Source of the DNA: Streptomyces violascens
Lineage (GTDB): Bacteria; Actinomycetota; Actinomycetes; Streptomycetales; Streptomycetaceae
Direction: 5' to 3'
NCBI RefSeq assembly: GCF_014649955.1
Contig: NZ_BMUA01000003.1
Location: forward strand, 62,001 to 126,000
DNA length: 64,000 bases
Under the pieces are notes generated by a model. That model made no database searches and was not told the DNA's origin. It saw only the letters and a list, made by a program, of their open reading frames with translations. Positions 1 through 7,627 of this stretch are shown piece after piece. The number at the start of each line of letters is the position of its first letter. The stretch's first letter is position 1. Position numbers and translations under genes: made by a program.

Positions 1-926
1 GCCGTATCAGGCACCTGCTCGTACCACTGCCGTGCCCGCTCGGGCTGCTGGGGATCGGGGGCGGTGGCGAACTCGGAGAGCATGATCGGCTTGCGGTCGG
101 AGATGTTCGCGCGCAGCCAGTCGTAAGTGGGCTTCTGGCTGCGGGAGAAGTCCTTCCAGTCGGTGGTCCTGTGACACAGGAAGTAGTTGTACTGGTCCAT
201 GCCGATCCAGTCGACGTAGTCGTCGCCCGGGTACAAGCGCTTGAAGAGTTGGCCGTTGGCGAGATAGCCGGAGACGGTCCACACCCACACCACGTTGTCC
301 ACGCCGAGCCGCTTGAAGCGGTCGTGGAGGTGGCGGTAGGCGGCGACGTACTCCTCGGGCGTGCCGGCGTCCGGGGTGCGGGCGTCGACTTCCTGGTCGA
401 AGGAGAGAAAGACCCGCTTCCCGTAGGCCTTGATGCGCAGCGCTTGCGGATCGATGATCGATGCGTCGTACGCCCCCGAGGCGACTTTCGCCCACCCCAA
501 CTGATCTTCCGTGTACCCCTCGTGGTGCGGCTTGCGCCAGACCGTGGACTCCCAGGCCAGCATGAGCAGCCGGTCGCGGCCGAGCTCCTGCTCGTCGGGG
601 GTGAGCAGCTCGCCGTCGAGCGGCTTGTCCGACATGTCGTGGTACGTGTACAGCAGGTCGAGCCTGCGCCCGATCTTGCTCTCGAAGTCGAGTACGGGGT
701 CCTTCAGGGAGCCGTTCTCGGCGTACGGGACGTACGCGCCCCACCAGGCTCCGCACGGCGGGGCGAGCTTGGCGTCGGGGGCGCAGGGTCCGCTCGGCGC
801 GGGGCCGGAGGCGGCGTCGGCGGGCAGCGCGTCCCGCTTCCCGGGCTTGTCGAGCCAGACGGCGAACCCGGCGACGAGTCCGGCCACGACCAGCAGGGTG
901 GCCGCGGTGACCGCACGCCGGATCAC
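1..926 (-). CDS. GH26-like secreted beta-mannanase/glycosidase (3' end missing)
   Basis: The protein is cut by the left edge of the window. Residues 5-25 form a signal anchor. Next comes a short Pro/Ala linker and a TIM-barrel glycosidase domain of the GH26 type. The segment FDQEVDART, with Glu near residue 179, is followed by EEYVAAYRHLHD and NVVWVWT, as around the GH26 acid/base. PIMLSEFATAP, with Glu near 285, fits the nucleophile. The GTG start at 926 overlaps the upstream stop (GTGA), so translation is coupled. As the last gene of a polysaccharide cluster it probably trims or releases the polymer rather than feeding the cell. The substrate is not determined. Confidence 0.75.
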   Translation of the reverse strand, partial: MIRRAVTAATLLVVAGLVAGFAVWLDKPGKRDALPADAASGPAPSGPCAPDAKLAPPCGAWWGAYVPYAENGSLKDPVLDFESKIGRRLDLLYTYHDMSDKPLDGELLTPDEQELGRDRLLMLAWESTVWRKPHHEGYTEDQLGWAKVASGAYDASIIDPQALRIKAYGKRVFLSFDQEVDARTPDAGTPEEYVAAYRHLHDRFKRLGVDNVVWVWTVSGYLANGQLFKRLYPGDDYVDWIGMDQYNYFLCHRTTDWKDFSRSQKPTYDWLRANISDRKPIMLSEFATAPDPQQPERARQWYEQVPDT

Positions 927-1324
927 CGCCCGGCCCCGGGTTTGGCCCGTTTCGTACGCTCCACGGCGCCCCGGGTCGCGGCGGGCAGGGGCAGCCCCGG
1001 GAAGGCGCAGGCCACGGTCGAGAACGCGGCGAGCGAGATCAGGAAGGCGGTGGCGGAGAACCCGTGCACGAGGAAGAGGCAGGTGGACATGAGCGCCCCG
1101 AACGAGAGGCTGAGCGGTGCTACCAGTGCGAGTGCCTCCAGGCGGGCGCCGGGTCGCAGGGTGCCGGGCTGCGGGTAGAGGAGCGCGAAGCCGGGGCCGA
1201 GGGTGACGAAGAGGAGCACGGGGATCCATCGGGCCGGGCTCGCGCCGGGCAGCGCGGTCGCCGCCAGCGCGAGCCACCCCGAGAGGGCGACGGTGACTCT
1301 GACGTGCGTCTGGCTGAGGGTCAT
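923..1324 (-). CDS. small polytopic membrane protein
   Basis: 133 residues with about four hydrophobic segments (near residues 10-25, 31-48, 64-85 and 90-108) and a basic C-terminus. No catalytic motif is visible. The ATG at 1324 follows GGAGGT at good spacing. Its stop overlaps the GTG of the GH26-like gene, so the two form a translationally coupled pair. A role in assembling or exporting the polymer made by the cluster is inference from context only. Confidence 0.7.
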   Translation of the reverse strand: MTLSQTHVRVTVALSGWLALAATALPGASPARWIPVLLFVTLGPGFALLYPQPGTLRPGARLEALALVAPLSLSFGALMSTCLFLVHGFSATAFLISLAAFSTVACAFPGLPLPAATRGAVERTKRAKPGAGR

Positions 1325-1404
1325 TGCGGTGACCTCCGGGTCGGGTCGGTGAGGGTGGTGCCTGTGCGGTGCGGTGCGCTGGGCTGGGCAGCGGGCGGGG
1401 TGCA

Positions 1405-1500
1405 GCGGTTCGCGAAGTTCCCCGCGCCCCTGAAACCCGCTTCCGGCTGCGGGCCGACGTGGTTGCTCGCGCAGTTCCCCGCGCCCCCAGCAGGATGGTG
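1405..1500 (+). repeat. dispersed Streptomyces repeat, family A (two copies)
   Basis: Two partial copies of a unit whose core is GCAGTTCCCCGCGCCCC lie here, the second preceded by CTGCGGGCCG. The same unit recurs near 11131-11185, 14060-14100, 47533-47580 (inverted), 61145-61200 and 61250-61312, always between genes. It separates the membrane-protein genes at 1324 and 1558. Confidence 0.75.
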
Positions 1501-1557
1501 CTGGCCCGCACCAGGGCATTTCAGCCCCAGCGCACCCCGCCGGGCCGCGCCCCGAGG

Positions 1558-3474
1558 TCACCCCGGGCGGGGGGCCACATACTGCAGCACCGTTCCGTAC
1601 GCATTCCCGTCGATCACCCGGAACTTCGGCGAAGCCTCAAGCTTCGCCTTCAGCTCCGCGAAGCCCCCCGCAGGGAGCAACCCCTCCCCCGCCGTGTAGA
1701 AGTCCTGCGTCCGCGTCAGGACGAAGTACACGGGCCGCCCGTCCTTGGGCAGCTGAGGCTCCAGATACCCGACAGGATCCCGCAGCATGATCGCGTTCTG
1801 CGGCTCCTCCTGCTCCGCGACATACCAGTGCTCCAGCTGGTCGTACCGGTGCAGCGCCTGCGGGAAGGACCCGGTGACGGCCAGGATCATCGACCCCTTG
1901 GGCGCGTTGTCGAGCACCTTCGTCACCATCGCCGTCTCGGCCGGAGGCGTGTAGTACATCCGCTCCTTGCCGTAGTACGCGGGAATGAACCCCGCCACAA
2001 GGAGCACGAGCACCAGCGGCAGCGCGACCGCCGCGACCCGCCGGCGCACCACGGGTCTGATGCGCCCCTTCCCCTGCCCGGCCGCCGCCGGCACGAGCGC
2101 CGCCGCCGCGAAGAACGCGGCCCCCGGCAGCCCGAACAGGTAGACGCGGAAGAGCATTTCGCCGCCGTAGTCGTTGACGGCGAACAGCGGCACCGGCGCG
2201 ATCGACACCAACAGCAGCGGCAGCGCGCTCTTGACCAGTTTTCGGCGCAGGACGACCGCGACCGCCGCCAACCCGGCGATCACCAGCACCATCACCACGT
2301 CCGCCCGGCCCTGCAACACCGGCCCTGGGCCCGTGAGTTCACCCGCGTACCCCGCCCGCGAGTTGTTCAGGAGGTTGCCCACCGACTCCTTCAGCGAGGC
2401 CAGCGTCTCCACGAACAGCGGCCGGCCCATCGTGACGTCCCAGATCAGCATGATCACGGCCGTGACGACGAGCAGCCCGGGGTTGCGGTAGCGCCGGGTC
2501 AGGTTGAGCGCGAACAGGGCGACACACAGCATCACCGGCGTGAGCTGGTGGGTGAAGTTGATGGCGGCGATCAGCGGGGCCAGGATCGCGATGCAGACCG
2601 CCCGCTGGCGGCCCGTGGTGGGCGGCGGGATGCTGGCGGCGGCCGGGTCGAGGTTGGCCCGTGAGCGCAGCTCGCCCGCGGCCCCGGGACGTACGAAGTG
2701 CCGGAAGACCACGGCCAGTACGGCCAGGTCCAGGATGAGCGCCATGCCCTGGGGCGAGAAGTAGTCCTGGCCGACCCAGTTGGCGACCTCGAAGATCCAC
2801 ACCCCCGTCCACACCAGGCGCCAGTCCTCGGCGAAGGTGCGGTAGATCAGGACCAGTACGGGGATGAGGACGACGCCGTAGAAGAGCGAGGCCCAGTTGA
2901 GGTACGAGGCCGCGGTGTCCACGCCGAAGGCGCGCACCAGGCCCGCGTTGAGCGTGAAGAAGCCGGGCCACTGGTCGTACGCCGCCATGTTGCCGGACAG
3001 CGGCACGCCGGGCCGCAGCTCCTGGTTGGCGAGGAGGTGGTTGACCACCGCGTCGTGCTTGGAGGACCAGGGATAGCGCACCGAGTTGTACAGGATCGCG
3101 GTCGGCGCCTTGAGGGCGAAGAGCAGGGCGACGCTGTAGAGGCCCGGCCACCAGGGCGCGGTGCCCGCCCGCCGCAGGCTGACGACGAAGCCGCCGGTCA
3201 GCACGGCGAGGGAGAGGTAGAACGCGGCGGGCAGCTGGTCGAGCAGGCCCCAGTCGTCCATGTGCCGGTAGTCGATGTGCGGCAGCGAGTACACCCATAA
3301 GGCGGTCGCGATCACCAACGGGAGCCAGGTGAACAGGATTTGAGGCTGTATCAGATCCGGTCTCGACCAGCGTCGCGCGCCCTTCGTCGGCGCGTCCGCC
3401 GTCTGCTCCCCGGCCGGGCCGTCGGGGGGCTGCTGCTTGCTCCCCTGGACCGGCGTGGGCACACGTTGCTGCAC
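1558..3474 (-). CDS. large polytopic membrane protein of polysaccharide cluster (GT-C/polymerase-like), TTA-containing
   Basis: 638 residues from a GTG at 3474, preceded by GGGGGGAG. The cytoplasmic N-terminus of about 45 residues is followed by roughly 11-13 membrane segments. Acidic/aromatic loops between them (HMDDWG, AAYDQWPGFF, VGQDYFSPQG) resemble GT-C glycosyltransferases and polysaccharide polymerases. A soluble C-terminal domain of about 100 residues follows (residues near 530-638). No family can be named with certainty. Codon 59 (plus-strand 3298-3300) is TTA, rare in Streptomyces and read only by the bldA tRNA, so expression of this step should be developmentally gated. Confidence 0.8.
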   Translation of the reverse strand: MQQRVPTPVQGSKQQPPDGPAGEQTADAPTKGARRWSRPDLIQPQILFTWLPLVIATALWVYSLPHIDYRHMDDWGLLDQLPAAFYLSLAVLTGGFVVSLRRAGTAPWWPGLYSVALLFALKAPTAILYNSVRYPWSSKHDAVVNHLLANQELRPGVPLSGNMAAYDQWPGFFTLNAGLVRAFGVDTAASYLNWASLFYGVVLIPVLVLIYRTFAEDWRLVWTGVWIFEVANWVGQDYFSPQGMALILDLAVLAVVFRHFVRPGAAGELRSRANLDPAAASIPPPTTGRQRAVCIAILAPLIAAINFTHQLTPVMLCVALFALNLTRRYRNPGLLVVTAVIMLIWDVTMGRPLFVETLASLKESVGNLLNNSRAGYAGELTGPGPVLQGRADVVMVLVIAGLAAVAVVLRRKLVKSALPLLLVSIAPVPLFAVNDYGGEMLFRVYLFGLPGAAFFAAAALVPAAAGQGKGRIRPVVRRRVAAVALPLVLVLLVAGFIPAYYGKERMYYTPPAETAMVTKVLDNAPKGSMILAVTGSFPQALHRYDQLEHWYVAEQEEPQNAIMLRDPVGYLEPQLPKDGRPVYFVLTRTQDFYTAGEGLLPAGGFAELKAKLEASPKFRVIDGNAYGTVLQYVAPRPG

Positions 3475-3625
3475 AGTGCGACTCCCCCCACAGATGTGGT
3501 CACGGCCGTCACGCCGCTGTCCCCTGGCTGTTCCGCTGGCTGTCCCCTTGAGATCCTGCGCCTGAGCGCAGTATAGGAACACTCTTCGCGTTTGTACGGC
3601 TACACCGCAGATCACCCCGCTCCCG

Positions 3626-4438
3626 TCACCCCGCGAAGACCGGCCCCTTCACGAGGGCCCTGCTCCGCCGGTAGAGCCGCCAGCCGACCGTTCGCGGCGA
3701 GTCGTTGTACGGGGCGACCCGTGCCCCCTGCCCGCGCATCCATGCCTGAATGTCGGCGACGGTGTGCGTGCGGCGCAGGATGAGCCGGGCGATGCGGTAC
3801 GCCTCGTCGCGCTCCGAGCTGAGCGCGTGCCGCACCGCGACGGCCGTCTCGTACCCCGCCGCGCGCGCGGCCCGGCGCACGGCGCGGCTGTTGTAGCCGT
3901 GCGGGTAGGCGAGGTGGTCGACGCGATGACCGAGGGCGTCCTCCAACTCGGCCTTGGATTGGGTCAGTTCACGCCGCAGGTCTCGCGGGGTGAGCGTGTC
4001 GAGCTGGGGGTGCGAGACGGTGTGGCCGCCGACCTCCATCCCGTACTCCTCCAGAAGCTTCGCCTGGTCGAGGGTCATCATCGGCGCGGGCGGCAGCAGG
4101 CTCTGCCTGCCGGGCGTGATCGCGCCGGTGGTGAGGTAGGCGGTGGCGGGCATGCCGCGTTCGGCGAGCGCCTCGGCGGTGCGGCCCGGCAGGTCGGCGA
4201 AGCCGTCGTCGAAGGTGAGCGCGACCGGCCGGGGCGGCAGCGGGGCCCGCCCGGCGAAGTGCGCGGCGAGCGTGCCGATGGTCACCGGCGTACGTCCGCT
4301 GTCATGGATCGCATCGAGCTGGGCCCCGAACTCCCGCGGCGTGACGGTGAATTCGGCGATCCAGTCGGGCGGGTCGTCCATCACCGCGTGGTACAGGAGC
4401 ACCGGGATGCGGGGCGCGTCGGTGCCCGGCGGGCTCAT
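3626..4438 (-). CDS. polysaccharide deacetylase (CE4/NodB homology)
   Basis: 270 residues. The order of motifs is that of CE4 esterases: VLLYHAV at the N-terminus, ALTFDDGFAD (catalytic and metal Asp), GGHTVSHPQL (metal His pair) and LAYPHGYN. The family removes N- or O-acetyl groups from glycans. No signal peptide is visible, so it may act in the cytoplasm or at the membrane face. The ATG at 4438 overlaps the stop of the glycosyltransferase gene (ATGA), implying coupled synthesis. Likely role: tailoring of the polymer built by the neighbouring GT2. Confidence 0.88.
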   Translation of the reverse strand: MSPPGTDAPRIPVLLYHAVMDDPPDWIAEFTVTPREFGAQLDAIHDSGRTPVTIGTLAAHFAGRAPLPPRPVALTFDDGFADLPGRTAEALAERGMPATAYLTTGAITPGRQSLLPPAPMMTLDQAKLLEEYGMEVGGHTVSHPQLDTLTPRDLRRELTQSKAELEDALGHRVDHLAYPHGYNSRAVRRAARAAGYETAVAVRHALSSERDEAYRIARLILRRTHTVADIQAWMRGQGARVAPYNDSPRTVGWRLYRRSRALVKGPVFAG

Positions 4439-5766
4439 CGGGTCGCCTCCCAGGGCAGCCGGTGGCCACGCACCCGGCGCCGGGCGCGGAGGTAGCCGAG
4501 CGGCCCGTACAGCATGCCCCGGCGCTCCAGGCGGGACAGCGAGCGCGGCCACGGGTAGCTCTGCGAACCGTGCTCGCCCGGCACGGACTGCTCGCCCGCG
4601 TCGCGGTGGGCGCTGATCGCCAGCGCGTGCGCGAGGCCGCGCGGAAGGCGGGCGAGCAGCGCGGGCAGCAGTGCGGGGCGGCGCACGATGATCGCGGTGA
4701 GGTAGGCGGTGAGCCCGGCACCGTATCCGTACGCCTGGTTCTCCAGGTCCTGCCAGGTCTCGCGGTGGTGGTGCCAGACGAGCGCCTCCGGCGTGTAGCT
4801 GAGCCGGTGGCCCGCGACGACGACCCGGGCGAACGCGTACAGGTCGTCGCCGCCCCTGGCCGGGGTTCCGGTGCCGGTCGCCGGGTCGAAGCCGCCGACC
4901 GCGCGGAGGGCGCGCGCCCGGAAGGCCATGTTGGCGCCGGATCCGAACCGCCCCGCCGTGAACGGGAACAGCGGCTCGTCGGCCGGGGGCCTGCGCGGGT
5001 CGAAGTGGCGCGGCGCGAAGCCCTTGGTGAAGCCGCCGTGGCTTTCGAGCAGGATCTGCGCGGGGGTGGTGAGGCGGGCGGGCAGGATGAGCCCGGTGAC
5101 GCAGCCGAGCCGGGGGTCGTCCGCGAAGGGCGCGGCCAGCGAGGACAGCCAGCGCCGGTCGGCGATCACGTCGTCGTCGGTGAACGCGAGGATCTCGCCG
5201 TGCGCCGACGCGACGCCCCGGTTGTGGGCCGCGGCGAGCCCCGGCACGGGCTCGACGACGTAGCGCACACCGAGCGCGGCGTAGCGCTGCTCGACGAGTT
5301 CGCGGGTCTGGTCGGTGGCCGGGTTGTTGTCGACGACGAGGATCTCGTAGTCGGGGTGGTCCTGGCCGAGCAACGAGTCCAGCGCGCGGGCGAGTTGGCT
5401 GGCCCGCTCCCGCGTGGCGACGACGACGCTGGCGCGCGGCAGCCCGGGCGGGGGCGCGGGCCGCTCCTCGGGCACGAACCCGGTGAGCTGCTTGCGGGCC
5501 GCCGTGGCGAGCACCTCGGCCGTGTCGTCACCCTCCCTGACCTGCCCGAGCACTGTCCCGACCGGCCGCCCCCGCAGCCTGACCAGGACGTACACCTCAC
5601 CGGGCCCGACCGGCGGCCCGCCCGGCGCGGGCGTGAGCGACAGGACGTCCCCGTCCAGGCCGTCGAGATCCAGCTCCCCCACGCTGATCCCCTGCCTGAT
5701 GCCCTGCGGTCTCACGAGGCTCTGGGCCTCCGGGCCCTGCGATGACTGCGACGACCTGTCCGACAC
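4435..5766 (-). CDS. family 2 glycosyltransferase
   Basis: 443 residues from a GTG at 5766 behind GGGGGGAAG. About 110 N-terminal residues of unknown function precede a GT-A fold: SVVVATRERA (nucleotide-binding start), EILVVDNNPA, AHNRGVASAHGE and the metal-binding FTDDDV with Asp 197-199. GGFD and GGDDLYAFAR match the acceptor region. There is no multi-spanning domain, so it is not a processive synthase of the cellulose type. It is probably the chain-building or side-chain transferase of the surface polymer, and is translationally coupled to the deacetylase. Confidence 0.88.
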   Translation of the reverse strand: MSDRSSQSSQGPEAQSLVRPQGIRQGISVGELDLDGLDGDVLSLTPAPGGPPVGPGEVYVLVRLRGRPVGTVLGQVREGDDTAEVLATAARKQLTGFVPEERPAPPPGLPRASVVVATRERASQLARALDSLLGQDHPDYEILVVDNNPATDQTRELVEQRYAALGVRYVVEPVPGLAAAHNRGVASAHGEILAFTDDDVIADRRWLSSLAAPFADDPRLGCVTGLILPARLTTPAQILLESHGGFTKGFAPRHFDPRRPPADEPLFPFTAGRFGSGANMAFRARALRAVGGFDPATGTGTPARGGDDLYAFARVVVAGHRLSYTPEALVWHHHRETWQDLENQAYGYGAGLTAYLTAIIVRRPALLPALLARLPRGLAHALAISAHRDAGEQSVPGEHGSQSYPWPRSLSRLERRGMLYGPLGYLRARRRVRGHRLPWEATR

Positions 5767-5819
5767 TGTGCTTCCCCCCGTGCTCCGGGTCTCCTGATGT
5801 ACTCAACGCCCCCGCGGGG

Positions 5820-6944
5820 CTACTTTCCGGCGCCGCGCAACCGCCCGGCCCGCTTGAGGCTGCGCTGTGCGAACTCGGCGAGCCTCGGCCGCTTCCGCAC
5901 GAATCCGTGCGCCCGGCGGGACGGCTCGCGGCCGATCCAGTGCAGCACCGCGCCCGCGCCGGGCCGGGTGGTCGCCCCCTCGTACACCGGTATCTCGCCG
6001 GTCTTCAGGGCGTCCTTGTACTCGGCGGCCCCCCGCCCGAGGTCGAGCATCCCGATCCCCTCGGCCGCGGCGGCCTGCGCCATCCGCAGATGGAGCACCA
6101 GACCCGGCGAGAACTTCGCGAACTCCGGGTCGTACGCCGGAAACCAGCAGGCCAGGACGGTGCGCGAACGCAGCCCGAAGTGGGCCGCGACCGGCTGCTC
6201 CCCCGCGTAAAGGACGGAGAGCACCCCCGAGCAGCCCGGCGCGCGGGTGTGGGCGAGCTGCTGCACCAGGGTGTTGATCCAGTCCTGCGCGAACCGGTCG
6301 CGCCGCCCGGTGCGGCGGTACTGCGCGGACTTCCACTCCATGAGCCGGGCCAGCGCCGCCGGGTCCCGCTCGTCGAAGACGAACCGGACCTCCCCGGCCT
6401 GCCGGCCGAGGCGGCGCTCCTTGGCCGCGGTCGTCTTGAAGAACTTCGGCGACTGCTGCCGCAGGATCGTTTCGTACGAGGCGTAACCGGCCCCGACGTC
6501 GATCACGAAGGAGGCGTACTCGGCGGCGGCGTCCGCCACGAACAGCGACTGCCCGGCCTCCAGATTGTCGAACTCCCATGAGGACAGACCACAGGCCCTG
6601 ATCAACTCACCCTGGTTCAGAGCGAGTTGGGGTGCAGCGACGATCCCCTGACAGTCCGACACCCCGAACCCGATGGCGCGCCCCTGGCCCAACTTCCCCT
6701 TCTCGTACGGGAAGAAGGCCACAGGCACGCCGTCCTCGTACACCACGGCCACCCGGGCCGAGGACCGCACCCGGCCGACGGCCAGAGTGAACTCCGGCTC
6801 CATGAAGGGATTCTCCGGCGCCTGCGACTTGGCCCGCAGCTCGCGCCAGATCTCCAGTTCCCCGGCGCTCAGATCGCCGGGCCTGACCACTCGTATTCGA
6901 CCCCGTGCGCCCTCGGCGGCGCCGCTCCCGCGCAGACTGCTCAA
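5820..6944 (-). CDS. GNAT-fold acyltransferase, CelD/BcsL type
   Basis: 374 residues from a TTG at 6944, spaced behind GGGGGG. The N-terminal half holds NPFMEPEFT and VVYEDGVPVAFFPYEKG. The C-terminal half holds GVLSVLYAGEQPVAAHFGLR and MLDLGRGAAEYKDALKTGE. This pattern is typical of the duplicated-GNAT proteins annotated CelD/BcsL near cellulose and exopolysaccharide genes. FemAB-type aminoacyl transfer is an alternative. It is the promoter-proximal gene of the minus-strand cluster that runs to the left edge. Acylation of the polysaccharide or a precursor is inferred. Confidence 0.8.
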   Translation of the reverse strand: MSSLRGSGAAEGARGRIRVVRPGDLSAGELEIWRELRAKSQAPENPFMEPEFTLAVGRVRSSARVAVVYEDGVPVAFFPYEKGKLGQGRAIGFGVSDCQGIVAAPQLALNQGELIRACGLSSWEFDNLEAGQSLFVADAAAEYASFVIDVGAGYASYETILRQQSPKFFKTTAAKERRLGRQAGEVRFVFDERDPAALARLMEWKSAQYRRTGRRDRFAQDWINTLVQQLAHTRAPGCSGVLSVLYAGEQPVAAHFGLRSRTVLACWFPAYDPEFAKFSPGLVLHLRMAQAAAAEGIGMLDLGRGAAEYKDALKTGEIPVYEGATTRPGAGAVLHWIGREPSRRAHGFVRKRPRLAEFAQRSLKRAGRLRGAGK

Positions 6945-7154
6945 CTTTCGACCCCCCGGTCTCCCCCTGAGCCACGCTGAACCTGGACGGTACCGGTCGA
7001 TTTCGCCCGACGGTAGGTACCCTCCCTCAGTTCGTGACCGTACTGTGAAGGTTGGTACGCCGTCGTCGTTCTGGCCCCGTCTTGGGTGGACGACACCTGG
7101 GTCGGGCGGGGCCGGACGTACGGGCGGGGCGCTCGGCGTGAGCTAATGCACCGT

Positions 7155-7466
7155 ATGAGCTACTTCATGACCGACCTGTCGGGCACCTCCGTCGAGGAGC
7201 CCGACGAGGCGATGATGCGCACGATCCTCGACGGCCTGGCCGATGCCGACGACGAGCACCCCGACGTCTCCCTGACCCACGAGAACGGCTGGTCGCTGAG
7301 CGCCTTCCCGAGCGGCGAGCTGCTCTGGCTCCTCTGGGAGAACCTGGACGACCCGGACGCGCCCCCGCGCCAGGTGTCCGGCGTGTCCAAGGACGAGGTA
7401 CTGCGGCTCTTCGGGCTGCTCGCGACGGGCGACACCGCGGAGATCGAGCGCCTGGCCAGTTCGTGA
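7155..7466 (+). CDS. hypothetical protein, possibly Imm1-like
   Basis: 103 residues, acidic, no signal or membrane segment. The pattern VSLTHENGWSLSAFPSGEL, then LLWEN and a short C-terminal helix, loosely resembles Imm1-family immunity proteins, but no toxin gene is adjacent and the match is weak. ATG 7155 is chosen because the protein reads naturally from MSYFMTD. An in-frame ATG lies 9 bases upstream, and neither has a strong ribosome site. It is the first plus-strand gene after the polysaccharide cluster. Confidence 0.7.
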   Translation: MSYFMTDLSGTSVEEPDEAMMRTILDGLADADDEHPDVSLTHENGWSLSAFPSGELLWLLWENLDDPDAPPRQVSGVSKDEVLRLFGLLATGDTAEIERLASS

Positions 7467-7627
7467 GGGGTGCCTGAGGGGCGCACGGCGCATATCCATC
7501 GGGCAATCGCGCTCCCGAGCGCCGCCTACGCGCCGGAACCTTCTCGCCGGGGTCGTGGCGTCCTAGGACACGTAACCGGAGGCGCAGCGGTCCGGGGAGG
7601 GCCGCGCGGACGAGGGGGGCACAGCCG

